This document shows, in pieces, positions 1-8,005 of a DNA stretch of 64,000 bases. Below the pieces are notes generated by a model. The model did not search any database, had not been told where the DNA came from, and saw nothing but the letters and a program-made list of their open reading frames with translations. Position 1 is the stretch's first letter, and each line of letters begins with the position of its first letter. This stretch comes from Chloroflexi bacterium HGW-Chloroflexi-6. Its GTDB lineage: Bacteria; Chloroflexota; Anaerolineae; Anaerolineales; Villigracilaceae. Where the stretch lies: contig PHBU01000012.1 in assembly GCA_002840685.1 (NCBI GenBank), forward strand, positions 1 to 64,000, written 5' to 3'. The translations under genes and the position numbers were made by a program.

Positions 1-53
1 CAGACCTCCTGGCTCGTTTGTGCTCGCTACACAAAACTCTACCAGAAGGTCTG
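1..53. repeat. Interrupted inverted repeat / hairpin at window edge
   Basis: An imperfect hairpin fills the left edge. The outer arms CAGACCT (1-7) and AGGTCTG (47-53) pair, then CTGG (9-12) with CCAG (42-45), then TTTGTG (17-22) with CACAAA (30-35). A pyrimidine-rich run TTTCTTTTC follows at 54-62. It could be the 3' end of an RNA or terminator belonging to a gene left of the window, or a palindromic repeat. The edge prevents a decision. No coding sequence is visible in 1-140. Confidence 0.4.
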
Positions 54-108
54 TTTCTTTTCTATTACCCCGTTTCCTGAGATTCGGGGTTAATCATGTC
101 TTATCTTC

Positions 109-140
109 GTGGCGCGGGATAGTATTTCGCGCCACCGTTT
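109..140 (+). terminator. Intrinsic terminator of an upstream plus-strand transcript
   Basis: Stem GTGGCGCG (109-116) pairs perfectly with CGCGCCAC (128-135) around an 11-nt loop and is followed by CGTTTTT. The U-tract is on the plus strand, so it would end a transcript entering from left of the window. It could also stop the convergent aldo/keto reductase transcript, though that side has a poorer U-tract. Confidence 0.6.
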
Positions 141-1124
141 TTACCAAGAGTGGTGAACGCTCGGCCTGACTTTTTGCTCGTAAATGGCGCGAATTTTATC
201 CATCGTTTCGGCGCTGAGCGGCGGCAGGTCGGCAGCGGCGATGTTTTGTTCCGCCTGCGAGGGCCGCTTTGCGCCAGGGATGGCGCAGGTGACTGCCGGG
301 AACATCAAAATCCAGCGCAGGGCAAATTGGGCCATGCTCTCATCGGGGCGGACGAGCGGACGCAATTCCTCGACCACATCCAGCCCGGCGTCATAATCGA
401 ACCCCGAGAAGGTTTCTCCACGGTCGAAGGCCTCGCCCTGACGGTTAAATTTGCGGTGGTCATCGGCCGCGAACTGGCTCTGACGGGTCATCTTGCCCGA
501 AAGCATCCCGGATGAGAGCGGCAGGCGCGCCAGGATCCCCACCTTGCGGCGGACGGCTTCGCCAAAGAACAGGTCTGCCGGGCGCTGGCGGAAGATATTG
601 AAGATGATTTGTGCACTTTGCACACCGGGGTATTCAATGGCCTTCAGCGCTTCTTCCACTTTTTCTACGCTGACGCCGTAGTAGCGCAATTTGCCGGCCT
701 GAACCAGATCATCCAGCACGCCAAAGGTCTCCGGCATGTAATAGACTTCGGTGGGCGGGCAGTGCAGTTGCAGCAGATCGATGGTTTCAACATTCAGGTT
801 TTTCAGGCTGCGCTCGACAAAAGCGGTCAGGTTGGCGCGGTTGTAACCACCTGCAACGTGTGGATCCAGCCGCCGTCCGGCCTTGGTTGCCACGTAAAAT
901 GGCTCGCTGCGTTCTTTGCGTAGCTGGGCAAACAGGCGCTCGCTGCGCCCATCGCCGTAAACATCAGCTGTATCGAAAAAATTGACTCCCAGGTCCAGGG
1001 AGCGGTGCAGGGCTGCGATCGATTCGCTGTCATCGACGTCTCCCCAGGTGCCACCGATGGCCCATGCGCCAAAACTAATGCTTGAAACCTTCCAACCGGT
1101 GCGTCCAAGTTCACGATATTGCAT
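141..1124 (-). CDS. Aldo/keto reductase
   Basis: A 327-residue protein with the complete aldo/keto reductase (AKR) layout, a TIM-barrel NADPH-dependent oxidoreductase acting on carbonyls in the cytosol. The catalytic tetrad residues are visible: Asp and Tyr in FFDTADVYGDGRSERL, Lys in FYVATKAGRR, and His in LLQLHCPP. The C-terminal cofactor segment reads AIPGAKRPSQAEQN, typical of the bacterial 'general stress' AKR group. Full family length. The start has a clear AAAGGAG Shine-Dalgarno 5-6 nt upstream. It is monocistronic and divergent from the cold-shock gene. The physiological substrate cannot be read from the sequence. Confidence 0.93.
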   Translation of the reverse strand: MQYRELGRTGWKVSSISFGAWAIGGTWGDVDDSESIAALHRSLDLGVNFFDTADVYGDGRSERLFAQLRKERSEPFYVATKAGRRLDPHVAGGYNRANLTAFVERSLKNLNVETIDLLQLHCPPTEVYYMPETFGVLDDLVQAGKLRYYGVSVEKVEEALKAIEYPGVQSAQIIFNIFRQRPADLFFGEAVRRKVGILARLPLSSGMLSGKMTRQSQFAADDHRKFNRQGEAFDRGETFSGFDYDAGLDVVEELRPLVRPDESMAQFALRWILMFPAVTCAIPGAKRPSQAEQNIAAADLPPLSAETMDKIRAIYEQKVRPSVHHSW

Positions 1125-1193
1125 ATTTTCTCCTTTTAATGCCCTGATAATACGCCAAAACAGACAATTTTGGCAGATTTTCTTAATAATTCA

Positions 1194-1222
1194 TTGACAC
1201 AAAGCATGGCATGTAGTATTAT
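1194..1222 (+). promoter_or_regulatory. Sigma70-type promoter of the cold-shock gene
   Basis: A perfect -35 TTGACA (1194-1199) is followed after exactly 17 nt by TATTAT (1217-1222). It is the best-matching promoter in the window and implies a transcription start near 1229, giving a leader of about 135 nt before the cold-shock start codon. Confidence 0.8.
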
Positions 1223-1228
1223 CGCTTT

Positions 1229-1363
1229 TGAAGGGTACCAGTTAGTTCGCGTTACGTAAGATAATGTGGCTCACGGTTTACTCCGTGGGCCTTTTGTTCT
1301 GTACCGAGAACAGACAAGGTATCTCAAACCGATTTTCTTTTTTTGCACGAAGGAGCAAATACA
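1229..1363 (+). promoter_or_regulatory. Structured 5' leader of cold-shock mRNA
   Basis: The leader of about 135 nt contains two hairpins. CTCACGG (1270-1276) pairs with CCGTGGG (1283-1289) over a 6-nt loop, and GTTCT (1296-1300) pairs with AGAAC (1307-1311). A poly-T stretch and the AAGGAG ribosome binding site at about 1350-1355 follow. Long structured leaders that refold on temperature downshift are established for cspA-type genes; that this one does so is inference. Confidence 0.5.
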
Positions 1364-1576
1364 ATGTCTGATCGTATCACCGGCACAGTCAAGTGGTTCA
1401 ATGGTAGCAAAGGCTACGGCTTCATCTCCCGCGATGGCGGCGAAGATGTTTTCGTTCACTTCTCTGCCATTCAGGGCGATGGTTTCCGTAACCTTGAAGA
1501 AGGCCAGAAGGTCGAATTCTCGGTTGAGAAGGGCCCCAAGGGCGCCCAGGCCAGCAACGTCGTTGTTGTTCGCTAA
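1364..1576 (+). CDS. csp: Cold-shock domain protein (CspA family)
   Basis: A 70-residue single cold-shock domain, the exact size of CspA-family RNA chaperones. RNP1 (KGYGFISRD) and RNP2 (VFVHFSAI) are both intact, so it should bind single-stranded RNA/DNA and melt mRNA structure in the cytosol. An ATG at 1343 is also in frame, but ATG 1364 is chosen because AAGGAG sits about 9 nt before it and the domain begins [13 protein letters not shown]. It has its own promoter, a long structured leader and a strong terminator, so it is a single-gene unit. Confidence 0.96.
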   Translation: MSDRITGTVKWFNGSKGYGFISRDGGEDVFVHFSAIQGDGFRNLEEGQKVEFSVEKGPKGAQASNVVVVR

Positions 1577-1596
1577 TATCTCTCGCTGACTCTACG

Positions 1597-1628
1597 AAAT
1601 CCCCGGCATTCAACCGCCGGGGATTTTT
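1597..1628 (+). terminator. Bidirectional intrinsic terminator after csp
   Basis: An 11-bp perfect stem AAATCCCCGGC (1597-1607) / GCCGGGGATTT (1616-1626) with an 8-nt loop, followed by T residues on the plus strand and preceded by A residues. It ends csp and could serve the convergent MFS gene, whose stop codon lies at 1628-1630. Confidence 0.85.
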
Positions 1629-2824
1629 CATTTAACCTTCTGGCGCAGTTTGAGCATGAGCAGGAAGGCTGCCAGGTTCAGAACCAGGCTGGCAAAAACG
1701 AGATAAACCATGGCCGGCGCGCCGGCCCACTCGATGATCTTGCCGGTGGCGGAGGGCAAAACCATGCCCCCGAGGCTGTCACCGAGCAGGATAATGCTGC
1801 CGATGGTGGCGGTCAAGACCAGCGACTGTCCCGCCAGGTTGAATCCGCCGGGCCAGATGGGGGCCATGAACAGACCCAGACCGATCGCGACGATCCACAA
1901 CGCAGTCAGGGAATGCGGAAAAATGAATGGCACCAGCGCAAACAACAAGGCCCCGGCCAGCCCAATGCTGACGATTTGAGCCGGTTTGAAGCGTATGGCC
2001 AGCGGGATGGAAATCAAACGCCCAAACGTAAATGAAAACCAGAAGCCAGAGTTGAGAAAGGCTGCCCCCGCGGCATTTGTTAAATTAAGCGTGATGGTGT
2101 AGGTATAGATCCAGTTGGCAAAACTCAGTTCTGCGCCAACGTAGAAGAACAAGAAGAAGGCCGCCGCAAACACCATCGGGTAGGGTATTTTGGCTTTGGG
2201 CGTCTGGACATTTTCAGTTTTTGCGTGTTCAGGCCGGGGTGAGCCGGGTAGCGTCAACAGGCGGATTCCCACCAGGGCGGCGTAGGCCGCCAAAATCCAG
2301 AAGATCCAGCGATAGCCGTTTTCAAACCCAACCAGCAAACCAAAGATGAAGGGCGAGATAAAAGCGCCGAATCCAAAAAAGAAGTGCAGCGCATTGATGT
2401 AAGGCGCTGCTTTATCTTTGTGAACCCAGACCAGCAGGGTATTGGGGCTGGCTCCGGCCATCGAGTCGAATATGCCTCTGACAAAATAGAGCGCCGCCAG
2501 CAGCCAGAAACTTGGGATGAGCGGGACAAAGGCTGTCAGGGCCGCGCAGACCAGCATGCTGGCTCCCAGGATGGGGTGGGCGGGGAATCGATCGAAGACC
2601 CGTCCGCTCAGGCTGGTGCCAATGGTATAGCCGATCGAACCGATCACGAAAAGCAGGCCCATCGTGCCGATGCTGACCCCGACCTGGCTGGCCAGCGAGG
2701 GGATGGTTGGGCCGGCAGCCCCCATGCCCAGACCAAGATAAATAAAAAGCAGGTAGTAGTTCAGGCTGAGCAGCAGGCCTTTGTTTTGGCCGAGTGTTTT
2801 AAGTTTTTGGCTGATCTGCATCAT
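1628..2824 (-). CDS. MFS transporter, sugar-transporter-like
   Basis: A 398-residue major facilitator superfamily permease with about 12 hydrophobic helices in the inner membrane. The N-terminal half carries the loop signature around GRVFDRFPAHPILG (the MFS motif A position). The layout resembles the bacterial FucP / MFSD4-like sugar:cation symporters, though the substrate is not provable here. Two adjacent ATGs (2824 and 2821) can serve as start; neither has a strong Shine-Dalgarno. Its promoter carries two LacI/CRE-like operators, which fits a carbohydrate transporter under catabolite or sugar-specific repression. queG lies upstream on the same strand, but the intervening promoter argues for separate control. 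Confidence 0.85.
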   Translation of the reverse strand: MMQISQKLKTLGQNKGLLLSLNYYLLFIYLGLGMGAAGPTIPSLASQVGVSIGTMGLLFVIGSIGYTIGTSLSGRVFDRFPAHPILGASMLVCAALTAFVPLIPSFWLLAALYFVRGIFDSMAGASPNTLLVWVHKDKAAPYINALHFFFGFGAFISPFIFGLLVGFENGYRWIFWILAAYAALVGIRLLTLPGSPRPEHAKTENVQTPKAKIPYPMVFAAAFFLFFYVGAELSFANWIYTYTITLNLTNAAGAAFLNSGFWFSFTFGRLISIPLAIRFKPAQIVSIGLAGALLFALVPFIFPHSLTALWIVAIGLGLFMAPIWPGGFNLAGQSLVLTATIGSIILLGDSLGGMVLPSATGKIIEWAGAPAMVYLVFASLVLNLAAFLLMLKLRQKVK

Positions 2825-2883
2825 TGTAAGCGCTTTCTTAGGTATTTTCCCCTGATTGTAGGATATTGAAAGCGTTTGTGCAA
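2825..2883 (-). promoter_or_regulatory. MFS promoter with two LacI/CRE-like operators
   Basis: On the minus strand a -35 TTGCAC (2883-2878) and -10 TACAAT (2860-2855) are separated by exactly 17 nt. Two 14-bp partly palindromic sites of the LacI/CcpA type flank this: TGAAAGCGTTTGTG (2867-2880, covering the -35 and spacer) and TGTAAGCGCTTTCT (2825-2838, just before the start codon). Their centres are 42 bp apart, four helical turns, so both lie on one DNA face. No LacI-family gene is in the window. Confidence 0.65.
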
Positions 2884-2912
2884 GTGACTTTAGTCCCCCG
2901 TTTTTTTGTTTT

Positions 2913-3980
2913 TCAGCGCTGGTGTGGCGTGGGATTTTTCAACTGCTCGCTGGCCCACGCCGCATGGCGGGCCACCAGCGGCTCATCGTGGTTTTGGGCT
3001 GTTTCCAACGTGCTGAGCAGGGATTTGTCTGCGCTGTTGGCGGCGGCGATCGCCAGGCTGCGCTGGTAGCCGCGTCGTTTGGCGCGTTTGAGCGGGCTGT
3101 CTTTGAATTTTTGGTTGAATTCCTGCGGGGTAAGCGCCAAATCTTCGCTGATCGACGGGAACGGCAGGCCGGGGCGCGGCTCCAAGGCGGCATGGGCCTG
3201 GTGCTGGCCGAAACGCTTGTTCCACGGGCAGACCGTCTGGCAGATGTCGCAGCCGAAAACCCAAAGTCCCATCAGCGGGCGCAGGTCTTCGGGGATGTCG
3301 CCTTTGTTCTCGATGGTCAGGTATGAGATGCAGCGCCGGGCGTCGAGAGTGCGATCTGGTAGGATGCAGTCGGTCGGGCAGGCCTCGATACAGCGGGTGC
3401 AGGTTCCGCAGTGGTCGCTGATGAAGGGGCTGTCAAACGGCAGGTCGATGCCAAGCAGGATCTCGCCGAGCAGGAAGTAGGAGCCATTTTCGGGGGAGAT
3501 CAGGCAGGTGTTCTTGCCGATCCAGCCCAGCCCGGCGCGTTGGGCCAGGTCGCGCTCCAGCACGGGGCCGGTATCGGTGTAGATGCGGTTGGGGACGGGC
3601 TGGCCAAGCTGCGCTTCGAGAAAAGCCACCAGTTTTTGCAATCGTTCGGGGATGACGAGGTGATAGTCTGTGCCGACCGCATAGGCAGCCACCCGTCCGC
3701 GGGGAGTCGGGTAATTTAATGGCAGGGCGGGCGGCGGGTGGTAGGGCATCCCGACCACGAGGATGGAGCCGCATTCGGGCAGGATGCGGCGCGGGTCGGC
3801 GCGACGCTCAAGGGCGCGTTCCTCCGCCAAATAAGCCATTTCGCCGTGACGCCCGGCCTGGATCCAGCCCTGGTAGGCATCAAAATGCGGCGGCGGGTCG
3901 GGAGATGTAATGCCCGCCAGCGTAAACCCCTGCTGGCGGGCTTGTTCTTTGAGCGCTTGTGCCAGTTCGGCAGGGGTCAT
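2913..3980 (-). CDS. queG: Epoxyqueuosine reductase QueG
   Basis: A 355-residue cobalamin- and iron-sulfur-dependent enzyme that reduces epoxyqueuosine to queuosine in tRNA, the last step of Q-tRNA synthesis. Two [4Fe-4S] motifs are visible: CGTCTRCIEACPTDCI, and the second cluster in CDICQTVCPWN, with the family motif WIGKNTCLI upstream. The C-terminal HEAT-like end (NSADKSLLSTLETAQNHDEPLVARH) is also present. Length matches QueG. Its ATG overlaps the stop of the upstream lipoprotein gene by 4 bp (ATGA), so the two are translationally coupled. No other queuosine genes are in the window. Confidence 0.95.
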   Translation of the reverse strand: MTPAELAQALKEQARQQGFTLAGITSPDPPPHFDAYQGWIQAGRHGEMAYLAEERALERRADPRRILPECGSILVVGMPYHPPPALPLNYPTPRGRVAAYAVGTDYHLVIPERLQKLVAFLEAQLGQPVPNRIYTDTGPVLERDLAQRAGLGWIGKNTCLISPENGSYFLLGEILLGIDLPFDSPFISDHCGTCTRCIEACPTDCILPDRTLDARRCISYLTIENKGDIPEDLRPLMGLWVFGCDICQTVCPWNKRFGQHQAHAALEPRPGLPFPSISEDLALTPQEFNQKFKDSPLKRAKRRGYQRSLAIAAANSADKSLLSTLETAQNHDEPLVARHAAWASEQLKNPTPHQR

Positions 3981-4570
3981 GGCACGGTGATGATGACCGA
4001 CATGTACTGGCCGAACGAATAGCCGTTGTTGTCAAACAGCACCCAATAACCGCGGTAGGTGCCGGGTGTGCTGGGGGCGGTCAGTTCGACGCTGATCTCG
4101 CCTTCCTGTTCAGACGGCACTTCAACGGTCAGGTAGGTATCCTTGCCGCTCATGCGGTCTCCGTAACCATAGCGGATGGTATAGGTACGCACCCAGGTAC
4201 AGGAACCGATGTTTTTAACCTTCCAGGTTTTGACAAATTTCTGACCGGCCGCGATCTGTGTTCCATCTGTTACACTGACATCAGAGATGAAAACCGAGTT
4301 GTTGCACAGGTTGACTGTGGCAGTTGCGGTTGCTTCGGGTGTGGGGGTCAGGGTGTCAACCGGCACGATGGTTTCGGTCGGGAGGAGGGTTTCGGTCGGC
4401 ATGGCCAGGGCGGTCTGGGTTACAGCGGCAACCACAGTTTGAACGGCCTGAGTCTGGATGGCATTGACATCCACCGCGGTTGGGGTGGGTTCGGCAGGCT
4501 GGCCTGCACCACAGGCCGCCAGCCCGATACTTAACAACAAAAGAGTAGTGAGTACGATCGTTTTTTTCAT
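3977..4570 (-). CDS. Lipoprotein with NBR1-like Ig domain
   Basis: A 197-residue exported lipoprotein. The signal peptide MKKTIVLTTLLLLSIGLAAC ends in a lipobox with the lipidated Cys at residue 20. A Thr/Pro-rich linker (about 24-90) follows. The C-terminal domain (about 95-197) carries TWKVKNIGSCTW and GTYRGYWVLFDNNG, which match the NBR1 central Ig-like domain common in Chloroflexota surface proteins. The start at 4570 is chosen over an upstream in-frame ATG because GAGGTGG precedes it and a signal peptide follows at once. A -10 TATAAT lies at 4620-4625. It overlaps queG by 4 bp. Function unknown, probably extracytoplasmic binding. Confidence 0.85.
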   Translation of the reverse strand: MKKTIVLTTLLLLSIGLAACGAGQPAEPTPTAVDVNAIQTQAVQTVVAAVTQTALAMPTETLLPTETIVPVDTLTPTPEATATATVNLCNNSVFISDVSVTDGTQIAAGQKFVKTWKVKNIGSCTWVRTYTIRYGYGDRMSGKDTYLTVEVPSEQEGEISVELTAPSTPGTYRGYWVLFDNNGYSFGQYMSVIITVP

Positions 4571-4724
4571 AAGCCACCTCGTGAATGAATCGTAGGCAAA
4601 TTTCGGATAGCCTATTCTGATTATATACTTGCGTTTGAGCGTGTAACATTGCAGAAAATACAACCCCCGCCGCTCCGGTTGGTAGCGTCAGGGGCAGCCG
4701 GGTTTGGGTGAAACTGCAAGAAAA

Positions 4725-5108
4725 TTATTCCCCGGCACCCCGTTTTTCGAGGGATTGGGCCACAATGTGATCGAACATGCGGACGTTGATCGGTTTGGAA
4801 ATGTAATTATCAAACCCGGCGCCGAGCGTTTTGCGCCGATCTCCGGGCAGGGTGTGGGCCGTGACCGCGATCAAGGGGATGTGCTCCAGCTCCCCGTCCG
4901 CTTTCATGGCCGCGGCGGCCTCCCAGCCGTCCATTTCGGGCATGGTCAGGTCCATCAAGACCACATCGGGTTGTTCCTTGCGCGCTGCGTCCAGCGCCAG
5001 CCGGCCGTTATTGGCTGTCACCACGTTGTAGCCGTTGCGTTCCAGCAGGAACTTCATCAGATCCTGGTTGTCCTGGTTGTCCTCGACCAGCAATACTTTG
5101 ATTGCCAT
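4725..5108 (-). CDS. Receiver-only response regulator
   Basis: A 127-residue stand-alone CheY-like receiver domain. Acidic pocket E9/D10, phospho-acceptor D53 in LMDLTMPEMDG, T83 and K105 in YISKPIN are all present, so it should accept phosphate from a histidine kinase in the cytosol. No output domain. Start chosen at 5108, where GGAGG precedes MAIKVLLVEDN; the longer in-frame start lacks such a site. No adjacent kinase, so the partner is unknown. The gene is divergent from the GT4 gene. Confidence 0.9.
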   Translation of the reverse strand: MAIKVLLVEDNQDNQDLMKFLLERNGYNVVTANNGRLALDAARKEQPDVVLMDLTMPEMDGWEAAAAMKADGELEHIPLIAVTAHTLPGDRRKTLGAGFDNYISKPINVRMFDHIVAQSLEKRGAGE

Positions 5109-5162
5109 CGCGCCTCCGCTTTCGTTAACTATACTACGGCTTTTCGCTTCGGGCAACTATGG

Positions 5163-5168
5163 TATATT
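5163..5168 (+). promoter_or_regulatory. -10 box of a possibly leaderless GT4 mRNA
   Basis: TATATT ends only 6 nt before the GT4 start codon at 5175, and no Shine-Dalgarno lies between. Transcription would begin at or next to the ATG. The -35 is not recognisable. Confidence 0.35.
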
Positions 5169-5174
5169 CGCGCC

Positions 5175-6353
5175 ATGCGCATCCTTTTTGTAGCCGATGG
5201 CCGTTCCCCGATTGCCCTGAACTGGATCCGATACTGGGTCGAACGTGGCGATCAAGTTTTTTTGGCATCAACCTTTGCCTGCAAACCAGATCTTGCCCTG
5301 GCCGGGTTAAGAAATACGCCGGTTGCCTTCAGTGGAGCAAAATCCGCAGCCAGTGCCGGGCGAGGCGCGAAGAGCGGGATCTGGGGCGCGCGCACCCTCG
5401 GCCTGCGGACCGTCATCCGGCAGTTTCTCGGCCCGCTGACGATTCCGCGCGCCGCTCCGGCCCTGCGCCGTTTCGCCGAAGAGATCAAGCCTGATCTTGT
5501 CCACGCCCTGCGCATTCCGTACGAGGGCATGCTGGCCGCCGACGCCCTGGCCGGGCTGCCCGTTCCGCTGCTGATTTCGGTCTGGGGCAACGATTTTACC
5601 CTGCACGCCCCCGCTACCCCGCTGATGCGCCACTACACCACCTGGGCCTTACAGGTGGCGGACGCCTTGCACGCCGACTGCCAGCGCGACATCCACCTGG
5701 CCCGGCAGTGGGGATTTGCCCCCGATAAGCCGACCCTGGTCACACCCGGCAATGGCGGCATCCGCGCGGATGTGTTTTTCCCGCCGCAACCGTTGCAAGC
5801 CGCCCCGCTGGTGATTAATCCGCGCGGGTTTCGTTCGTATGTGCGCAATGACACTTTTTTCAAGTCCATTCCGTTGGTGCTGGCCGAAAAGCCCGAAACA
5901 CGTTTTGTCTGCGCATCGATGGCCGGTGAAACTCAGGCCCAAAAGTGGATCCAAGAGCTGAGAGTCGAGTCCGCGGTCGAGCTTTTAGCGCCCCTGCCGC
6001 ACGAACAAATGGCAGATGTTTTTCGCCGCGCCAGCCTGATTGTTTCGCCGGCGATCCACGATGGCACGCCCAATACCCTGCTCGAAGCGATGGCCTGCGG
6101 CTGTTTCCCGGTGGCGGGTGACCTGGAATCGATCCGCGAGTGGATCACGCCCGAAGTCAACGGTTTGCTGATCGACCCGGCAGACCCGTCCGCGCTGGCG
6201 GCGGCCATGCTGCGCGGGCTGAACGATCCCGGCCTGCGGGCGCGCGCCGCGCAAGCGAATGCCCAGATCATCGCCGGGCGCGCCGAGTATGGGGCGAACA
6301 TGCAAAGGGTGGCAGGCTTTTACGATGAGATAAAAAACCTGAAGCATCAATAA
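5175..6353 (+). CDS. Glycosyltransferase family 4
   Basis: A 392-residue GT-B-fold glycosyltransferase, cytosolic or membrane-peripheral, transferring a sugar from a nucleotide-sugar donor with retention. The N-terminal Rossmann half begins MRILFVADGRSPIALNW; the C-terminal half carries the GT4 donor-site EX7E region around LLEAMACGCFPVAGDLESIRE. An open frame continues upstream to 4704, but that part is antisense to the receiver gene and has no start signal; ATG 5175 fits the GT4 N-terminus. It ends at a shared terminator. Acceptor unknown; it is far from the main glycan cluster. Confidence 0.88.
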   Translation: MRILFVADGRSPIALNWIRYWVERGDQVFLASTFACKPDLALAGLRNTPVAFSGAKSAASAGRGAKSGIWGARTLGLRTVIRQFLGPLTIPRAAPALRRFAEEIKPDLVHALRIPYEGMLAADALAGLPVPLLISVWGNDFTLHAPATPLMRHYTTWALQVADALHADCQRDIHLARQWGFAPDKPTLVTPGNGGIRADVFFPPQPLQAAPLVINPRGFRSYVRNDTFFKSIPLVLAEKPETRFVCASMAGETQAQKWIQELRVESAVELLAPLPHEQMADVFRRASLIVSPAIHDGTPNTLLEAMACGCFPVAGDLESIREWITPEVNGLLIDPADPSALAAAMLRGLNDPGLRARAAQANAQIIAGRAEYGANMQRVAGFYDEIKNLKHQ

Positions 6354-6354
6354 A

Positions 6355-6395
6355 AAAACAGGGACACGCTGAGTTTTGGCGTGTCCCTGTTTTTA
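6355..6395. terminator. Bidirectional terminator between GT4 and M32 genes
   Basis: A 15-bp perfect stem (6355-6369 pairing with 6379-6393, core CAGGGACACGC) with a 9-nt loop, flanked by an A-run on the left and T-run on the right. It can terminate both convergent genes. Confidence 0.88.
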
Positions 6396-6408
6396 TGTCG
6401 GTTAATTC

Positions 6409-7923
6409 TTACAGCTTGTAAAGCTCACCATATTTGGCGCGCAGATACTGGATGTAGGGGGCGATATCCAGCCCGCGGCCGGTAACGCGTTCGATCAGTT
6501 CGGGCGCGGTGTACTTGCTGCCGTAGCGGTAGATGTTGTCCTTGAGCCAGGTGTGCAGGGTTTCGAACTTGCCCTGGCCGATTTCTTTTTTGATCCCAGG
6601 GTGAGCCTTGAGGGCCTCGGCATAAAACTGGGCCGAAAGGATGTTGCCGAGGGTGTAGCCCTGGAACATGCCGCCGATCTGCCCGCCGAACCAGTGGACA
6701 TCCTGCAAGCAGCCATCCACGTCGCTTGGGGCCGTCATGCCAATATCCGATTTGTAGGCGGCGTGCCAGGCTTCGGGCAGGTTTTTGATCGCCAGTGTGC
6801 CTTCAAGCATTTGCAGTTCCAACTCAAAGCGGATCATGACATGCAGGTTGTAAGTGACTTCGTCTGCATCGGTGCGGATCAGCGAGCGCTGAACCTTGTT
6901 GATCGCGCGGTAGAAGGTATCGAGCGAGACCTTGTCCAGTTGCTTGGGGAAGGTTTTTTGCAGTTCGGGGTAGAAGTGCTCCCAAAACGGGCGGCTGCGC
7001 GAAACGATATTTTCCCATGTGCGCGATTGCGACTCATGCACCCCGGCGCTGGTGCCACCGTCGAGGGGGCTGGCTTCGTAGGAGGGGTCCACGCCCTGTT
7101 CGTACATGGCATGGCCTGACTCGTGAGTGGTCGAGAAAAGCGCTTCGCCCAGATCATTTTCTTTGACGCGGGTTGTGATGCGCACATCACCGATCGAGAA
7201 TTTGGTTTCAAAGGGGTGGTGGGTCTTGTCCTGGCGTCCGCGGTCGAAATCGTAGCCAAATTTTTGGATGACCATTCGGCCAAATTCGAGCTGTTTGTCT
7301 TCGGGGAAGTGCTGTTTCAGGCACGAATCATCCGCCGGAGCCTGGGCGGTGATGGTCTGGACGAGCGGAACAAGCTGTTCGCGCAGTTCGCTGAAAACCT
7401 TGCGCACGCTGGCGGCTTTCATGCCATAATCGGCAAAATCGATCAGCGGGTCGGCAATGTGCTCGTAGCCGGGGAAAAAGTTTGCCAGTTGGCGGCTCAT
7501 ATCGAGGGTTTTCTCGAGCAGGGGCTGCACTTTTTTGAAATCGTTGGCCGGGCGGGCTTCGGTCCAGACCTGATAGGCGTGGGCTGCATGCTCGTAATAC
7601 TCCGCCAGGAAAGCCGGGGATACTTTGGTGGCTTTGTCGTAACTGCGGCGTGTGGCGCGGATCAGAGCCGCACCGTCATCGTCGTAGGGCAGGCTTTCGG
7701 CGTGGGGCTGCAGGTCGTCGAGCAGTTTGCCAACGGCCGGGTCGATGAATTTTTCCTGCGCAATGCGCCCGAGTACCGCCAGTTGGCGTCCGCGGGCGGG
7801 AGCGCCGCCGGCCGGCATATAAGTGGATTGGTCCCAGCTTAAAACAGCGGCGGCGCTGTTCAGGTCGCCAACTTCTTGCATGCGCGTTTTCAGTTCGTTG
7901 AGCTTGTCGTCCATTTCAGCCAT
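6409..7923 (-). CDS. Thermostable carboxypeptidase, M32 (Taq) family
   Basis: A 504-residue M32 zinc metallocarboxypeptidase, the usual family length, cytosolic. The zinc motif HESGH is at residues 267-271, with the third ligand/catalytic region HESQSRTWENIV at 296-307. The N-terminal helical part and the C-terminal GYTLGNILSAQFY segment are typical. It removes C-terminal amino acids with broad specificity. The start at 7923 has AGGAG about 7 nt upstream; ATG 7914 is an alternative. The gene is downstream of valS on the same strand but separated by the valS terminator. Confidence 0.95.
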   Translation of the reverse strand: MAEMDDKLNELKTRMQEVGDLNSAAAVLSWDQSTYMPAGGAPARGRQLAVLGRIAQEKFIDPAVGKLLDDLQPHAESLPYDDDGAALIRATRRSYDKATKVSPAFLAEYYEHAAHAYQVWTEARPANDFKKVQPLLEKTLDMSRQLANFFPGYEHIADPLIDFADYGMKAASVRKVFSELREQLVPLVQTITAQAPADDSCLKQHFPEDKQLEFGRMVIQKFGYDFDRGRQDKTHHPFETKFSIGDVRITTRVKENDLGEALFSTTHESGHAMYEQGVDPSYEASPLDGGTSAGVHESQSRTWENIVSRSRPFWEHFYPELQKTFPKQLDKVSLDTFYRAINKVQRSLIRTDADEVTYNLHVMIRFELELQMLEGTLAIKNLPEAWHAAYKSDIGMTAPSDVDGCLQDVHWFGGQIGGMFQGYTLGNILSAQFYAEALKAHPGIKKEIGQGKFETLHTWLKDNIYRYGSKYTAPELIERVTGRGLDIAPYIQYLRAKYGELYKL

Positions 7924-7972
7924 TGCGTTTCTCCTGTATGGGTTGGGTGAACAGGTCTATTTTACAACAAAT

Positions 7973-8000
7973 AAAAAAGGGCGGGATGAACTCCCGCCCT
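7973..8000 (-). terminator. valS terminator
   Basis: On the minus strand AGGGCGGGA (8000-7992) pairs with TCCCGCCCT (7986-7978) over a 5-nt loop and is followed by TTTTTAT. It lies 6 bp after the valS stop codon. Confidence 0.9.
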
Positions 8001-8005
8001 GCTCT

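Noticed and set aside
4704..5174. N-terminal extension of the GT4 frame
   Set aside because: The extension is antisense to a well-supported receiver domain gene and lacks a start signal; the GT4 fold begins at ATG 5175.
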